In this document: positions 8,522 to 16,878 of the stretch, piece after piece | How positions within the stretch are numbered: the stretch's first letter is position 1 | Layout: each line of letters begins with the position of its first letter | Source: Candidatus Vogelbacteria bacterium | Lineage (GTDB): Bacteria > Patescibacteriota > Minisyncoccia > Phycocordibacterales > XYD1-FULL-46-19 | Reading direction: 5' to 3' | Length of the DNA stretch: 47,834 nt | NCBI GenBank assembly: GCA_016188295.1 | Contig: JACPIA010000001.1 | Span: 1-47,834 of the forward strand | The notes under the pieces: model-generated | Databases searched by the model: none | The model's input: only the letters and a program-made list of their open reading frames with translations | Told to the model about the DNA's origin: nothing | Made by a program: the position numbers and the translations under genes

Positions 8522-8556
8522 ATACCAAAGTTCTCACGATCGTAAATATTTTGGTA

Positions 8557-8565
8557 TGGTATAAT
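8557..8565 (+). promoter_or_regulatory. Extended -10 promoter of the nucleotidyltransferase gene (leaderless)
   Basis: TG, one base, TATAAT at 8560-8565. The start codon is at 8572, so the predicted transcript start coincides with the A of the ATG. Confidence 0.65.
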
Positions 8566-8571
8566 AAAAAC

Positions 8572-8862
8572 ATGAGTGAAGACAATCTACTTACTATCAA
8601 AAAGGCAATTACGCCGGTTTTGCTAAAATACGGCATAAAGTCGGCTGGGGTGTTTGGTTCGCGGGCCAGAGGTGATAGTCGGCCGGACAGTGATATTGAT
8701 ATTTTGATTGAACTCGGTCAGCCAATGGTTTTTTTTGCTTTTGGTAACTTAGAGGATGAGCTTGAAAAAATTCTTAAATACAAAGTAGATTTAGTGACCA
8801 AAGATGCTTTACATAATAAAATAAAATCCCGAGTGATTAAGGATTTACACCTAATCTTATGA
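8572..8862 (+). CDS. Minimal nucleotidyltransferase (MntA-like, antitoxin type)
   Basis: This 96-residue protein is a stand-alone nucleotidyltransferase of the DNA polymerase beta fold. The diagnostic motif GSRARGDSRPDSDIDILI gives Gly29-Ser30 and the metal-binding pair Asp41/Asp43. Proteins of this size usually pair with a HEPN (HepT, DUF86) toxin gene directly downstream; MntA-type enzymes neutralise HepT by adenylylation. Here the next frame begins at 8860, overlapping the stop in the usual TTATGA way, but ends after six codons (MKDNEL). The partner appears to have been lost. The start at 8572 fits the leaderless promoter. It could also be a free-standing transferase with another target. 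Confidence 0.85.
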   Translation: MSEDNLLTIKKAITPVLLKYGIKSAGVFGSRARGDSRPDSDIDILIELGQPMVFFAFGNLEDELEKILKYKVDLVTKDALHNKIKSRVIKDLHLIL

Positions 8863-8880
8863 AAGATAATGAACTATAAT
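8860..8880 (+). pseudogene. Six-codon stub of a HepT/DUF86-like HEPN gene
   Basis: An ATG overlaps the end of the nucleotidyltransferase gene exactly where hepT normally starts. It encodes MKDNEL and then stops. DUF86 proteins often begin MKDxxLYL, so the stub fits the first codons of that family. The repeat at 8884-8905 follows immediately. The identification rests on position and six residues only. Confidence 0.35.
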
Positions 8881-8883
8881 TCT

Positions 8884-8905
8884 CCGGCAAGGCCTCGCCT
8901 TGACA
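8884..8905. repeat. Short intergenic palindrome, copy 3
   Basis: CAAGGC (8888-8893), loop CTC, GCCTTG (8897-8902), preceded by CCGG and followed by ACAT. It is in direct orientation to copy 2, so the nucleotidyltransferase gene sits between two direct repeats. Confidence 0.75.
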
Positions 8906-8930
8906 TACAACAATTCAGAAAACTGTGTAC

Positions 8931-8957
8931 AAAAATCCGCTATCTGGCGGGTTTTTT
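8931..8957 (+). terminator. Terminator-like hairpin before pilB
   Basis: CCGC (8937-8940) pairs with GCGG (8947-8950). The stem can extend through the flanking A5 and T6 tracts (AAAAATCCGC against GCGGGTTTTTT). It would stop readthrough into pilB. Its T tract abuts the pilB -10 element. Confidence 0.65.
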
Positions 8958-8965
8958 GTTATAAT
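8957..8965 (+). promoter_or_regulatory. Extended -10 promoter of the pilus operon
   Basis: TG, one base, TATAAT at 8960-8965. The predicted start near 8972 is only three bases before the pilB ATG at 8975. No convincing -35 box is visible. Confidence 0.6.
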
Positions 8966-8974
8966 AAAGTTGAT

Positions 8975-10705
8975 ATGCATCTTGATCCTCAAGAATTAAA
9001 AAAGTTTTTAGTTGACTCTGGTCTAGTCAGCAAGCGCGACGTCGAGGCGGCGATGGCCGAGTCCGCCACCAGTCACAAAGAGCTGTCGGAAGTTTTAATT
9101 AGTCAGGGTAAAATCCATGAGGACGACTTTCGTAAAGTGACGTCTTATTTGTTAGGTATTCCGTTTGTGGACTTAGCTAAAGAGCGGGTACCTAAAGAGA
9201 CGCTTGGTCTGATTCCCGAGCCAATTGCCCGCAAACACAATATCGTTGCCTATAAAAAAACCGACTCCGGTCTTGAGGTCGCGATGCTTGATCCGCTTGA
9301 CCTCGAGGCGATCGATTTTGTGCGCAAAGGTTTGGGGATCAAAATTTTACCGCGTTTAACTAATGTCGCTTCGATCAAGCAAGTTTTACTTCAATACCAA
9401 AAAAGTCTCAAGGCCGAATTTGGCGATTTGATCCGTGAGGATGCCGCTAAAATGGTCCGGACTGACGACACCCCGGAGGCGGAGAAAAAGTTAGCCGAGG
9501 ATGTGCCAGTGGTGCGGATGGTGGATACTTTAATTTCTCACGCCATCATCCAAAAAGCGTCCGACATTCACCTTGAGCCGTTTGAACAAGAGTTGGTAGT
9601 ACGCTATCGCATTGACGGTCTACTCCACGATGCGATGATTTTACCTAAAACGGTGACTCAAGCGATTGTTGCCCGGATCAAAGTGTTGGCCGGTCTCCGT
9701 TTGGATGAAAAGCGCTTACCGCAAGATGGTCGGTTTAAATTAGAATTGGCGGGGCAAAATGTGTCTTTCCGCGTCTCCTTACTCCCGACTTATTACGGAG
9801 AGAAAGTGGTCATGCGTTTACTGCCTGACTCGGTTCGCGGTTTTACTTTAGAGTCTCTGGGCTTTCATGGCGATAATTTGGAGCGGATTCACAAAGCGGC
9901 GCGCGCGGCGACAGGAATGATCTTAGTCACCGGCCCGACTGGTTCCGGCAAAACCACGACCTTGTATACGGTGTTAGAATTATTAAACACTCCCGATGTC
10001 AATATCTCGACAGTGGAAGATCCAATTGAATACCAAATCTCACGGATTAATCAAACTCAAGTTAAGCCCGACATTGGTCTCACCTTTGCTAATGGTTTAC
10101 GTTCACTGGTGCGCCAAGATCCGGATATTATTATGGTCGGCGAAATCCGCGATGAGGAAACGGCTAATTTGGCGGTTAATGCCTCTTTGACTGGTCATTT
10201 AGTGCTGTCCACTTTACACACCAACTCGGCGGCCGGAGCAATACCGCGCTTACTTGATATGAAGGTCGAACCATTTTTACTGGTTTCCACGATCAATGTG
10301 GTGATTGCCCAGCGTCTAGTTAGGCGGTTGGTGGCTAAAAAACCCTACAAACTGTCCCAAACCGAATTAACCGAATTATCCGAATACGTTGATTTGCCTC
10401 GATTACTTGATTGGCTCAAGAAAGAAAAAATAGTGCCGGCGACCGCTACTTGGTCGACGATCGACTTTTTTAAACCCGAACCAACTAGCGAGTCGATTGA
10501 TGGTTATGCTGATCGGATTGGTATCCATGAGGTCTTACCGATGTCTAATACCATCAAAGAATTGGTGATCAAAAGCGCTACGGCCGATGAGATCGAGCGT
10601 CAGGCTAAAAGTGAGGGGATGATGACGATGCTTGAGGACGGTCTGTTTAAAGCGGTCCAAGGTCTTACCACTATTGAGGAGGTCTTGCGCGTAGTCACTG
10701 AATAA
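8975..10705 (+). CDS. pilB: Type IV pilus assembly ATPase PilB (GspE family)
   Basis: This cytoplasmic hexameric ATPase drives pilus extension. The 576 residues comprise an N-terminal GspE/MshE-type domain (about 1-150), then the ATPase core with Walker A GPTGSGKTTT from about residue 320, an Asp box (ISTVEDPIEY), Walker B DPDIIMVGEIRDEE near 383-395 and the His box LSTLHTNSA. I chose the ATG at 8975 because it follows the -10 box and starts the family-like sequence MHLDPQELKKFL; the frame is open further upstream to 8900. Unlike most PilB/GspE proteins, the C-terminal zinc tetracysteine motif is missing: the region VRRLVAKKPYKLS to YADRIGIHEVL has no Cys. pilC follows after one base. Confidence 0.95.
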   Translation: MHLDPQELKKFLVDSGLVSKRDVEAAMAESATSHKELSEVLISQGKIHEDDFRKVTSYLLGIPFVDLAKERVPKETLGLIPEPIARKHNIVAYKKTDSGLEVAMLDPLDLEAIDFVRKGLGIKILPRLTNVASIKQVLLQYQKSLKAEFGDLIREDAAKMVRTDDTPEAEKKLAEDVPVVRMVDTLISHAIIQKASDIHLEPFEQELVVRYRIDGLLHDAMILPKTVTQAIVARIKVLAGLRLDEKRLPQDGRFKLELAGQNVSFRVSLLPTYYGEKVVMRLLPDSVRGFTLESLGFHGDNLERIHKAARAATGMILVTGPTGSGKTTTLYTVLELLNTPDVNISTVEDPIEYQISRINQTQVKPDIGLTFANGLRSLVRQDPDIIMVGEIRDEETANLAVNASLTGHLVLSTLHTNSAAGAIPRLLDMKVEPFLLVSTINVVIAQRLVRRLVAKKPYKLSQTELTELSEYVDLPRLLDWLKKEKIVPATATWSTIDFFKPEPTSESIDGYADRIGIHEVLPMSNTIKELVIKSATADEIERQAKSEGMMTMLEDGLFKAVQGLTTIEEVLRVVTE

Positions 10706-10706
10706 T

Positions 10707-11909
10707 ATGCAATTTAACTACAAAACCCAGACGGCCGATGGCCAAATTAATACCGGTGTTTTGGAGGCGGCTGATCGTTTTGGCGTCGCTCGAGTTTTAC
10801 GGGAGCGAGGCGAAGCTGTAATTCAAGTGAGCGAGGTTAATACCAGACGCTCTTGGTTTAAGTCGTTTAATTTACCAATTAGGATGCGCGAGCGGATTTT
10901 GTTTGCTACTAATTTAAGTGCCATGCTTAGTGCGGGGTTGCCCCTGGCTCGCGCCTTGCGAGTCTTGGGGCGTCAGCCATCCTCTCAGCAATTTAAGACT
11001 ATTATCGAGTCAGTGGCGCAAAGGATTGATGCTGGTAGTTTGTTAAGTAAAGCTTTGGGCGAGTTTCCTAAGGCTTTTTCACCAATTTTTATTGCCATGG
11101 TTAAAGCGGCCGAGAGCTCGGGGACCGTGCCGCAGACCTTACTTACTTTAGGTGACCAATTGCAAAAAAGTTATGATCTGAGGCGTAAAATCCGTGGAGC
11201 AATGATTTACCCGGCGATTATTATCTTGTTAATTATCGCCATTGCTATTTTAATGATTATGTTTGTGATCCCAACCTTGATCACCACCTTTACCGAGTTG
11301 CACGTGGACTTGCCACTTTCGACTAGGATTGTGATTGGGATCAGCTCCCTTATCATCAATCATTATTTGTTTTTAATTTTTGTAGTGGCCCTAGTCTTGT
11401 TGGGTATTTTTAGCGCTTTGAACAGCAGACTGGGTCGCCGTCTTTTTTGCATCGGTCTGCTTCGCTTGCCAGTGATTGGTAACTTGAGTCGGGAGACCAA
11501 TGCCGCTTTAATTATGCGGACCACCGCCTCCTTATTGATCGCTGGAGTAAGTATGGTCGAAGCGGTGGAGATTGCGGCAACAGTCAGTCAGAATGTATTG
11601 TATCAAGAGGCGTTAATCGAGGCGGCTCAAAAAATTGAGAAGGGCATCAGTTTGTCGGCTATTTTTGCCGCCCGGCCTTATTTATATTTGCCACTCGTTC
11701 CGGAATTGACCGAGGTGGGGGAAGAGACCGGAGCTTTGTCCGATATGTTAATTCGTGGTGCCACCTTTTTTGAAACGGAGGTTGATCAGGCCATTAAAAA
11801 TATTTCAACCATTATTGAGCCACTCTTAATGATTGTAGTGGGTAGTGCCGTTGGCTTTTTTGCCTTAGCTTTACTCTCGCCGATTTACTCTTTGTCTAAT
11901 GTTTTTTAA
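10707..11909 (+). CDS. pilC: Type IV pilus inner-membrane platform protein PilC (GspF family)
   Basis: PilC anchors the pilus machine in the membrane and couples PilB to pilin assembly. The 400-residue length is standard. Two GspF domains are visible, each with the motif of the family (LSAGLPLARAL and a second ASLLIAGVSMVEAVEIA), with hydrophobic segments at about 170-195, 215-240 and 372-395. MVKAAESSGTVPQTL and LTEVGEETGALSDML are the paired EExG-like motifs of the two repeats. It is the second gene of the operon. Confidence 0.95.
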   Translation: MQFNYKTQTADGQINTGVLEAADRFGVARVLRERGEAVIQVSEVNTRRSWFKSFNLPIRMRERILFATNLSAMLSAGLPLARALRVLGRQPSSQQFKTIIESVAQRIDAGSLLSKALGEFPKAFSPIFIAMVKAAESSGTVPQTLLTLGDQLQKSYDLRRKIRGAMIYPAIIILLIIAIAILMIMFVIPTLITTFTELHVDLPLSTRIVIGISSLIINHYLFLIFVVALVLLGIFSALNSRLGRRLFCIGLLRLPVIGNLSRETNAALIMRTTASLLIAGVSMVEAVEIAATVSQNVLYQEALIEAAQKIEKGISLSAIFAARPYLYLPLVPELTEVGEETGALSDMLIRGATFFETEVDQAIKNISTIIEPLLMIVVGSAVGFFALALLSPIYSLSNVF

Positions 11910-11915
11910 ATAATA

Positions 11916-12353
11916 ATGAAACGTGGTTTTACTATTTTAGAATTACTGATAACCGTAGTAATTATGGCGCTGTTAAGTAGTTTAGTGTTGTGGTCTGGTG
12001 GCCGGTTGCGCGAGCGGGCCGTAGTCAAAGCCACTACTCAAGAGATTGCTAGTGATATTAGTAAAGCCCAAAGCCAAGCGCAGTCCGGCTTAAATGGCAA
12101 TGCTTACGGTATTAGGGTATTGGCTACTAGTACCGTTTTGTTTTTGGGAGCCAGTTTCAGTCCAGTCAATGTGATTAAGACTTACGTCACACCAGCTAAT
12201 ATTAGTTTAAGTATTTCACCAACTGGCGATTTAGTCTTTAGTCGCTTAACCGGCCAATTAGTTAGTGCCACTACTGTCGTCATTACGGTTACCGGTACCG
12301 CGACCATCAAGCAAATTAGCATTAATCCTAATGGAGCGATCAGTGTACAATAA
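11916..12353 (+). CDS. Type IV pilin-like protein (GspH/FimT type)
   Basis: The 145-residue product starts with a class III signal peptide: MKRG, then FTILELLITVVIMALLSSLV, cleavable by prepilin peptidase after Gly4, with the conserved Glu at position 5 of the mature form. The rest is a Ser/Thr/Val-rich beta domain. It lies 6 bases after pilC. Its place as first pseudopilin suggests a minor pilin or GspH/FimT-like initiator, but the major pilin of this locus cannot be told apart by sequence alone. Confidence 0.85.
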   Translation: MKRGFTILELLITVVIMALLSSLVLWSGGRLRERAVVKATTQEIASDISKAQSQAQSGLNGNAYGIRVLATSTVLFLGASFSPVNVIKTYVTPANISLSISPTGDLVFSRLTGQLVSATTVVITVTGTATIKQISINPNGAISVQ

Positions 12354-12360
12354 CAAAGAT

Positions 12361-12831
12361 ATGGCTTCTCGTGGCTTTAGTTTAGTTGAAGTGTTGATTA
12401 GTGTCAGTATTATTTTAATTTTAGCCATTAGTGTGGTGGGAGTATTCCAATTTTCCGGTACCTTAGCTCGTCGCAGTTTAGATCGGACTATTGCCACTAA
12501 TTTGGCCGAAGAGACTTTAGAAGTGGCTAAATTGTGGCGCGACCAAAGTTGGACCACGCAAATTAGCCCTAAAACCAATAGCACTAATTATTATTTAGCT
12601 TTTGCCACTAGTACCTGGCAGGCCACCACTACCGCAGTATGGCCTTTTGGACGCTTTGAGCGCAAATTAGTTTTTACTCCAGTGTACCGCGATAGTAATG
12701 ACAATATCGCTTCAGGTGGGACCTTAGATGTTGGTAGCCGTATTGTAACCGCTACTATTGCTTGGCGGGAACGTAATGCAACTAGTACTTATCAGCTTTC
12801 GGTCTTAATTACTAATCAATTTAGTAATTAA
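12361..12831 (+). CDS. Type IV pseudopilin (PilV-like)
   Basis: The 156-residue protein begins MASRG and then FSLVEVLISVSIILILAIS, a prepilin leader cut after Gly5 with Glu5 of the mature chain present. The globular part has ATSTW and RIVTATIAWRERN, similar to PilV/GspI-like minor pilins. I take the ATG at 12361 because it gives a short leader directly before the cleavage site. An ATG at 12331 in the same frame would overlap the previous gene and add ten residues. Only 7 bases separate it from the previous gene. Confidence 0.8.
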   Translation: MASRGFSLVEVLISVSIILILAISVVGVFQFSGTLARRSLDRTIATNLAEETLEVAKLWRDQSWTTQISPKTNSTNYYLAFATSTWQATTTAVWPFGRFERKLVFTPVYRDSNDNIASGGTLDVGSRIVTATIAWRERNATSTYQLSVLITNQFSN

Positions 12832-12832
12832 T

Positions 12833-13354
12833 ATGACTAAATTTAATTTACAGCGCGGGGTGACTTTGGTGGAAATGCTCATTGTCAGTGCTTTTGTAAT
12901 TGTTATTTTGTTATTGATTGTAGTTTTATCCACCGCTTTGTACAAAGCGGTGCCTCACTACCAAGTGACTCGCGAATTGGCTCGGGACAGTGGTAATGCT
13001 CTCAATCGTTTGGGTTATGAAGTTAGAGGAGCTTCGGCGATAGTGTTAGGGAGTAGTACTTTAGGTGCCACCTCAAGTGTTTTAATGTTGTCGGGTCATT
13101 TAGCTGATGATACGGCTTATACTACCACCTTTAAGCTGGATCATGGCCAGCTAATGATCGCGCGAGATAATGCTCCTTTCCAAGCGCTCACTTCATCTCA
13201 AATTACAGTCAATAGTTTTATGGTTTATCGGCTAGTTACACTCCATTCGGAAGCAGTTTATGTTACGCTAGATGTAGTAGCGAGCACCACTGGTTTGACT
13301 CTGGGTCGCACTTTTGAAAATACAATCATTTTACGGGGCAGTTATGTGGAATAA
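12833..13354 (+). CDS. Type IV pseudopilin (PilW/GspJ-like)
   Basis: The 173-residue product has the leader MTKFNLQRG followed by VTLVEMLIVSAFVIVILLLIV: cleavage after Gly9 and Glu5 of the mature chain are intact. The body resembles PilW or GspJ-type minor pilins (long helix, then ELARDSGNALNRLGYEVRGAS). It starts one base after the previous stop. Its end overlaps the next gene by 11 bases, so the genes are translationally coupled. Confidence 0.8.
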   Translation: MTKFNLQRGVTLVEMLIVSAFVIVILLLIVVLSTALYKAVPHYQVTRELARDSGNALNRLGYEVRGASAIVLGSSTLGATSSVLMLSGHLADDTAYTTTFKLDHGQLMIARDNAPFQALTSSQITVNSFMVYRLVTLHSEAVYVTLDVVASTTGLTLGRTFENTIILRGSYVE

Positions 13355-14627
13355 ATATCCTTACAATCAAGGCCAGGCGCTGATTACGACGGTGGTTATT
13401 TTAATTTCTCTCGCCAGCGCTACCATCGCCGGGATTGTCAATCCGATTATTAATGATTATCGTTCGGTTAAAGGTAATGCCTTGTCGCATCAAAGTTTTT
13501 TTACTGCCGAATCGGGCACTGAGGACGGTATTTATCGCTTAAAAACCAATAAAAAGACCAGCGCGATACAAACGCTTTCGCTCGGCAATGCTTGGGCTAC
13601 CACCACTATTAGCACCTCTGGTCAGAATAAAGTGGTTACCGCTACCGGCAATGCCAGTCAATATCTTCGCTCGTTGCGTTCGGTTTTAAGTTTAGGTACC
13701 GGTGCCAGCTTTAATTTTGGAGTACAGAGTGATCAGGGAGGTTTTGTAATGGAGAACAACTCTTCCGTCAGTGGTAATCTATACTCCAACGGTTCGATTA
13801 TTGGTTCCGGCTCCAGTATTATCCGAGGTGATGTGATCTCAGCTGGGCCCGCCGGTTTAGTTGATGGGATTCATGCGACTGGCACCGTCTATGCTCACAC
13901 TATCCGCAATGTCTTAATTGATGGCGATGCTTATTATCAGGTCATAAGCAATTCCACTGTGAGAGGCGCTTCTCATCCCAATAGTGCGGACCAAGCCACT
14001 AGCTCTCTGCCGATTAGTGATGACATGATTACCGAGTGGGAAAATGATGCCACAGCTGGGATCACGATTACTACTCCCTGTCCTTACGTGCTTAATAGTA
14101 ATGCCACCATTGGGCCGGCTAAAATTGATTGTAATTTAGAAATATCAGGTAACCCTACCATCACTATTGCCGGACCTATTTGGGTCAAGGGCAATATTAC
14201 AATCAGAAATAATCCGATTATTAAGGTGGCTAGTGCTATTGGCAACCAAAGCGTGGCGATAGTGGCCGATAATCCGACTAATCGCTTAACCTCCAGTAAA
14301 ATTATTTTAGATAATGGCGCCGAATTCCGGGGTTCCGGCACCGCCGGTTCTTACGTTTTATTGGTGTCGCAAAATAATAGTGCCGAGATGGTCGGCATAG
14401 AGCAGGCGATCAATGTCGATAATTCAGTCAATGGTGCCTTATTGCTTTATGCGGGTCATGGCGAGATTCGTTTAGACAATAGTGATGAGTTAAAACAAAT
14501 CACGGCCTATCGTATTCGTTTACGTAATAGTGCCGAAGTAAAATATGAATTGGGTATTGCCTCACTCTTATTTACCTCGGGACCTGGTGGGACGTGGAAG
14601 CTCTCCGATTGGTTTGAGACGGAATAG
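13344..14627 (+). CDS. PilX-like membrane-anchored protein of the pilus operon
   Basis: The 428-residue protein has one N-terminal hydrophobic segment (GQALITTVVILISLASATIA, about 9-28) without the pilin Gly-Phe-Thr cleavage pattern, as in PilX-type proteins, followed by FFTAESGTEDGIYRL, which matches the N-terminal helix of PilX/GspK-like proteins. The remainder (about 120-400) is rich in Asn, Gly, Val and Ile and reads as a beta-helix (SVSGNLYSNGSIIGSGS; NPTITIAGPIWVKGNITI). It could sit at the pilus tip; this is inference. The start at 13344 overlaps the previous gene. It is the last gene of the pilus operon. Confidence 0.75.
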   Translation: MWNKYPYNQGQALITTVVILISLASATIAGIVNPIINDYRSVKGNALSHQSFFTAESGTEDGIYRLKTNKKTSAIQTLSLGNAWATTTISTSGQNKVVTATGNASQYLRSLRSVLSLGTGASFNFGVQSDQGGFVMENNSSVSGNLYSNGSIIGSGSSIIRGDVISAGPAGLVDGIHATGTVYAHTIRNVLIDGDAYYQVISNSTVRGASHPNSADQATSSLPISDDMITEWENDATAGITITTPCPYVLNSNATIGPAKIDCNLEISGNPTITIAGPIWVKGNITIRNNPIIKVASAIGNQSVAIVADNPTNRLTSSKIILDNGAEFRGSGTAGSYVLLVSQNNSAEMVGIEQAINVDNSVNGALLLYAGHGEIRLDNSDELKQITAYRIRLRNSAEVKYELGIASLLFTSGPGGTWKLSDWFETE

Positions 14628-14632
14628 TCGGT

Positions 14633-14638
14633 TATACT
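14633..14638 (+). promoter_or_regulatory. -10 box of tpiA-pgk
   Basis: TATACT at 14633-14638, with tpiA starting at 14651, predicts a leader of about six bases. AAGGG in the gap may act as a weak SD if transcription starts further upstream. Confidence 0.5.
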
Positions 14639-14650
14639 GTAAGGGTTATT

Positions 14651-15415
14651 ATGGCTAGATCCAGATTAATTGTCGCTAATTGGAAGTTAAATCCCACCAC
14701 TTTAGCTGAAGCTAAACGGCTCGCCTTAGCCGCTAAGGCTGCCAGCGCTAAAGCTAAAAAAGTCCAAGTAGTGCTTTGTCCGCCGGCGGTTTACTTGGCC
14801 ACTCTTTTAACGGCTCCGGGTAAATTACTCTTTGGTGCTCAAGATACCTTTACCGAGTTTGAAGGGGCTTTTACTGGCGAGATATCGCCGCTTCAGCTCC
14901 GTGATTTGGGAGTCAAATATGTCATCGTCGGCCATTCAGAAAGAAGAAAAAGAGGAGATACTTTAGAGGTGATTGCCGCCAAGACTCGCGCGGTGTTAAA
15001 GACTAATCTGGCGCCGATTATTTGCATTGGTGAGGATAAACGCGATGGGGACGGTGATTATTTAGAAGGATTAGTGCGTGAATTGGAATTTATCTTAGAT
15101 AAAGTACCACGTCAGGCCGCTAAACGGATTGTTTTGGCTTATGAGCCACGTTGGGCCATTGGGGCATTAGCTACTGGCGCGGACACACCGGAGCAATTTT
15201 TACATCATGCGATTTTCTTGCGTAAAACTCTTGTTAATTTATTTGGTAAAGAAATTGGTATGAGTCTGCCAATTTTATATGGAGGCTCGGTTAATGTTAA
15301 AAATGCCGACAGTTTTTTAACTGTCGGCCAAGCGGATGGCTTATTGATTGGGCGAGAATCACTCCAAATTAAAAATTTAGTGGAGATTATCAAATTAGCG
15401 GCCAAAGCGGTATGA
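14651..15415 (+). CDS. tpiA: Triosephosphate isomerase
   Basis: It interconverts dihydroxyacetone phosphate and glyceraldehyde 3-phosphate in glycolysis. The 254 residues include all catalytic positions: Asn10 and Lys12 (ANWKLN), His95 (GHSERRK) and Glu165 (AYEPRWAIG). The phosphate-binding loop YGGSVN is at 210-215. Arg replaces the more common Val or Leu after EP. The stop TGA overlaps the pgk start by four bases (ATGA), so the two glycolytic enzymes are translationally coupled. Confidence 0.98.
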   Translation: MARSRLIVANWKLNPTTLAEAKRLALAAKAASAKAKKVQVVLCPPAVYLATLLTAPGKLLFGAQDTFTEFEGAFTGEISPLQLRDLGVKYVIVGHSERRKRGDTLEVIAAKTRAVLKTNLAPIICIGEDKRDGDGDYLEGLVRELEFILDKVPRQAAKRIVLAYEPRWAIGALATGADTPEQFLHHAIFLRKTLVNLFGKEIGMSLPILYGGSVNVKNADSFLTVGQADGLLIGRESLQIKNLVEIIKLAAKAV

Positions 15416-16536
15416 AAATGCCTTTTCAGTCAGTAGATCAATTAACCAGGCGTGAGCTTAGGGGTAAAAAAGTATTGGTCCGGCTTGATACCAATGTCTC
15501 TTTTGTTGATGGAGCGGTGGCTGATCCGAGTAGATTGATCGCTTCAGTGCCAACGATTGATTTTTTAATTAAGGCCGGCGTCAAGCAAATTTTCATTATT
15601 GGTCATGTCGAGCATAAGGCCTCGCTCCGGCCGGTGGCCGGGTGGTTACGCAAAAAATACGCTTTAGATTTTGTGGCTGATAGCGAGGAAGCTCGCGTAG
15701 CTAGGAATCAAATAGTATTACTGGAGAATTTGCGCCATGATCCGCGGGAGGAGAAAAATGATTTAGCATTAGCTTATGACTTGGCTAATTTGGCTGATCA
15801 TTACATTAATGATGCTTTCTCCGTCTCACATCGTACTCACACTTCGATTATCTCGGTGCCTAAATTATTACCGACTTATGCCGGACTGCGTTTTGTGACT
15901 GAGTATGAAGCCTTGGTTCCTCTCCTTAGTGCTGACGAACCGACTTTGCTTATTTTAGGTGGAGCTAAATTTAAGACTAAATTACCAGTGATCGAAGCCT
16001 TTTTACCCAAAGCCAAAAATATTTTTATTGGCGGGGCACTAGCGCATGTGTTTTTTCGGAAAAAAAAATGGGAGATCGGTCGGTCACTTATTGATGATCA
16101 GGCTAAGTTGTCTACTACTATCTTAAAGAGTAAAAAAAATATTTTACCACTTGATGTGGTGGTGATTGATCGAACTAGTCCACGAGTCAAATTAGCCAGT
16201 GCGGTGGAGTCTAATGAGACGATTGTAGATGCCGGACCGGAAACAATTAAACTATTAACCGAACAATTAAAAAATGTTAAACGAGTAATTTGGAATGGGC
16301 CGATTGGTAATTATGAAGCTAATTTTATTAAAGGGACGCGCGATTTAGCTCAAGCGATTATCAGCAGTGGTGTTTATTCAGTAGTGGGTGGGGGGGATAC
16401 TTTAGCCGCTTTGGCTGGCACTCCTTATTTAAACCAATTCTCCTTTGTTTCCTTAGCGGGTGGCGCGATGCTTGAGTTTTTAGCCACCGGCACCTTGCCC
16501 GGGATTAAGGCATTAACTTTAAAGCGTCGCCGTTAA
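15412..16536 (+). CDS. pgk: Phosphoglycerate kinase
   Basis: It transfers phosphate between 1,3-bisphosphoglycerate and ADP. The 374 residues are somewhat fewer than the usual 390-415. Recognisable motifs include VRLDTNV, LLENLRHDPREEKND, YINDAFSVSHRTHTS, LGGAKFKTKLPV, IWNGPIGNYE and VVGGGDTLAAL near the C-terminus. Several motif positions differ from the consensus (LDTN for VDFN, GGAKFKTK for GGAKVSDK, LAGGAMLEF for TGGGASLEF), as in divergent CPR enzymes. The start could also be the ATG two codons later. The last 32 bases overlap tail to tail with the HIT gene on the other strand. Confidence 0.95.
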   Translation: MKMPFQSVDQLTRRELRGKKVLVRLDTNVSFVDGAVADPSRLIASVPTIDFLIKAGVKQIFIIGHVEHKASLRPVAGWLRKKYALDFVADSEEARVARNQIVLLENLRHDPREEKNDLALAYDLANLADHYINDAFSVSHRTHTSIISVPKLLPTYAGLRFVTEYEALVPLLSADEPTLLILGGAKFKTKLPVIEAFLPKAKNIFIGGALAHVFFRKKKWEIGRSLIDDQAKLSTTILKSKKNILPLDVVVIDRTSPRVKLASAVESNETIVDAGPETIKLLTEQLKNVKRVIWNGPIGNYEANFIKGTRDLAQAIISSGVYSVVGGGDTLAALAGTPYLNQFSFVSLAGGAMLEFLATGTLPGIKALTLKRRR

Positions 16537-16855
16537 AACGAGGAATTAAATGAATATGGGTGTGGTCTATAATTTGACCAGCGGTTCGGCCATTATTAAT
16601 GGCAATATTGAGACCATCAGCCTGATTGTTTAATTTTACTTCTTGGCCGAGTTTTTGGAGCACGGGACCCAGTTTGGCGAGCAAGTCTTCTGGTAGATCT
16701 AATAAATTAAGATAATGAGCTTTAGGCATTAGTAAGGTGTGACCAGAACTGATCGGTTTAATATCCAAGATAGCGATAAAATCAGTATCCTCGTAAACTC
16801 TTTGAGAAGATATTTGGCCGTTAATGATTTGGCAAAACAAACAGTCATTGGTCAT
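16505..16855 (-). CDS. HIT-family nucleotide-binding protein
   Basis: This is a histidine-triad hydrolase or transferase acting on nucleoside phosphoramidates or dinucleotides. The 116 residues carry the triad HTHIHLIP with His98, His100 and His102, and an N-terminal Cys pair (CLFCQI, Cys5 and Cys8) typical of bacterial Hint-like proteins that bind zinc. The ATG lies 6 bases from a minus-strand -10 box (TATAAC), so the mRNA is probably leaderless. The -10 elements of this gene and of recJ overlap on opposite strands. Its 3' end overlaps pgk. Confidence 0.93.
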   Translation of the reverse strand: MTNDCLFCQIINGQISSQRVYEDTDFIAILDIKPISSGHTLLMPKAHYLNLLDLPEDLLAKLGPVLQKLGQEVKLNNQADGLNIAINNGRTAGQIIDHTHIHLIPRFNGDALKLMP

Positions 16856-16860
16856 AATGA

Positions 16861-16869
16861 TGTTATAAT
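16861..16869. promoter_or_regulatory. Bidirectional promoter shared by the HIT gene and recJ
   Basis: Plus strand: TG, one base, TATAAT at 16864-16869, recJ start at 16879. Minus strand: TATAAC read from 16867 to 16862, HIT start at 16855. The two -10 boxes share four base pairs (16864-16867), and both predicted transcripts start within three bases of the start codon. Confidence 0.6.
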
Positions 16870-16878
16870 CATAATCCT

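Noticed and set aside
8501-8565. TTGACA at the end of palindrome copy 2 as the -35 box of the nucleotidyltransferase.
   Set aside because: The distance to TATAAT is far more than 17 bases. The extended -10 alone is a better explanation.
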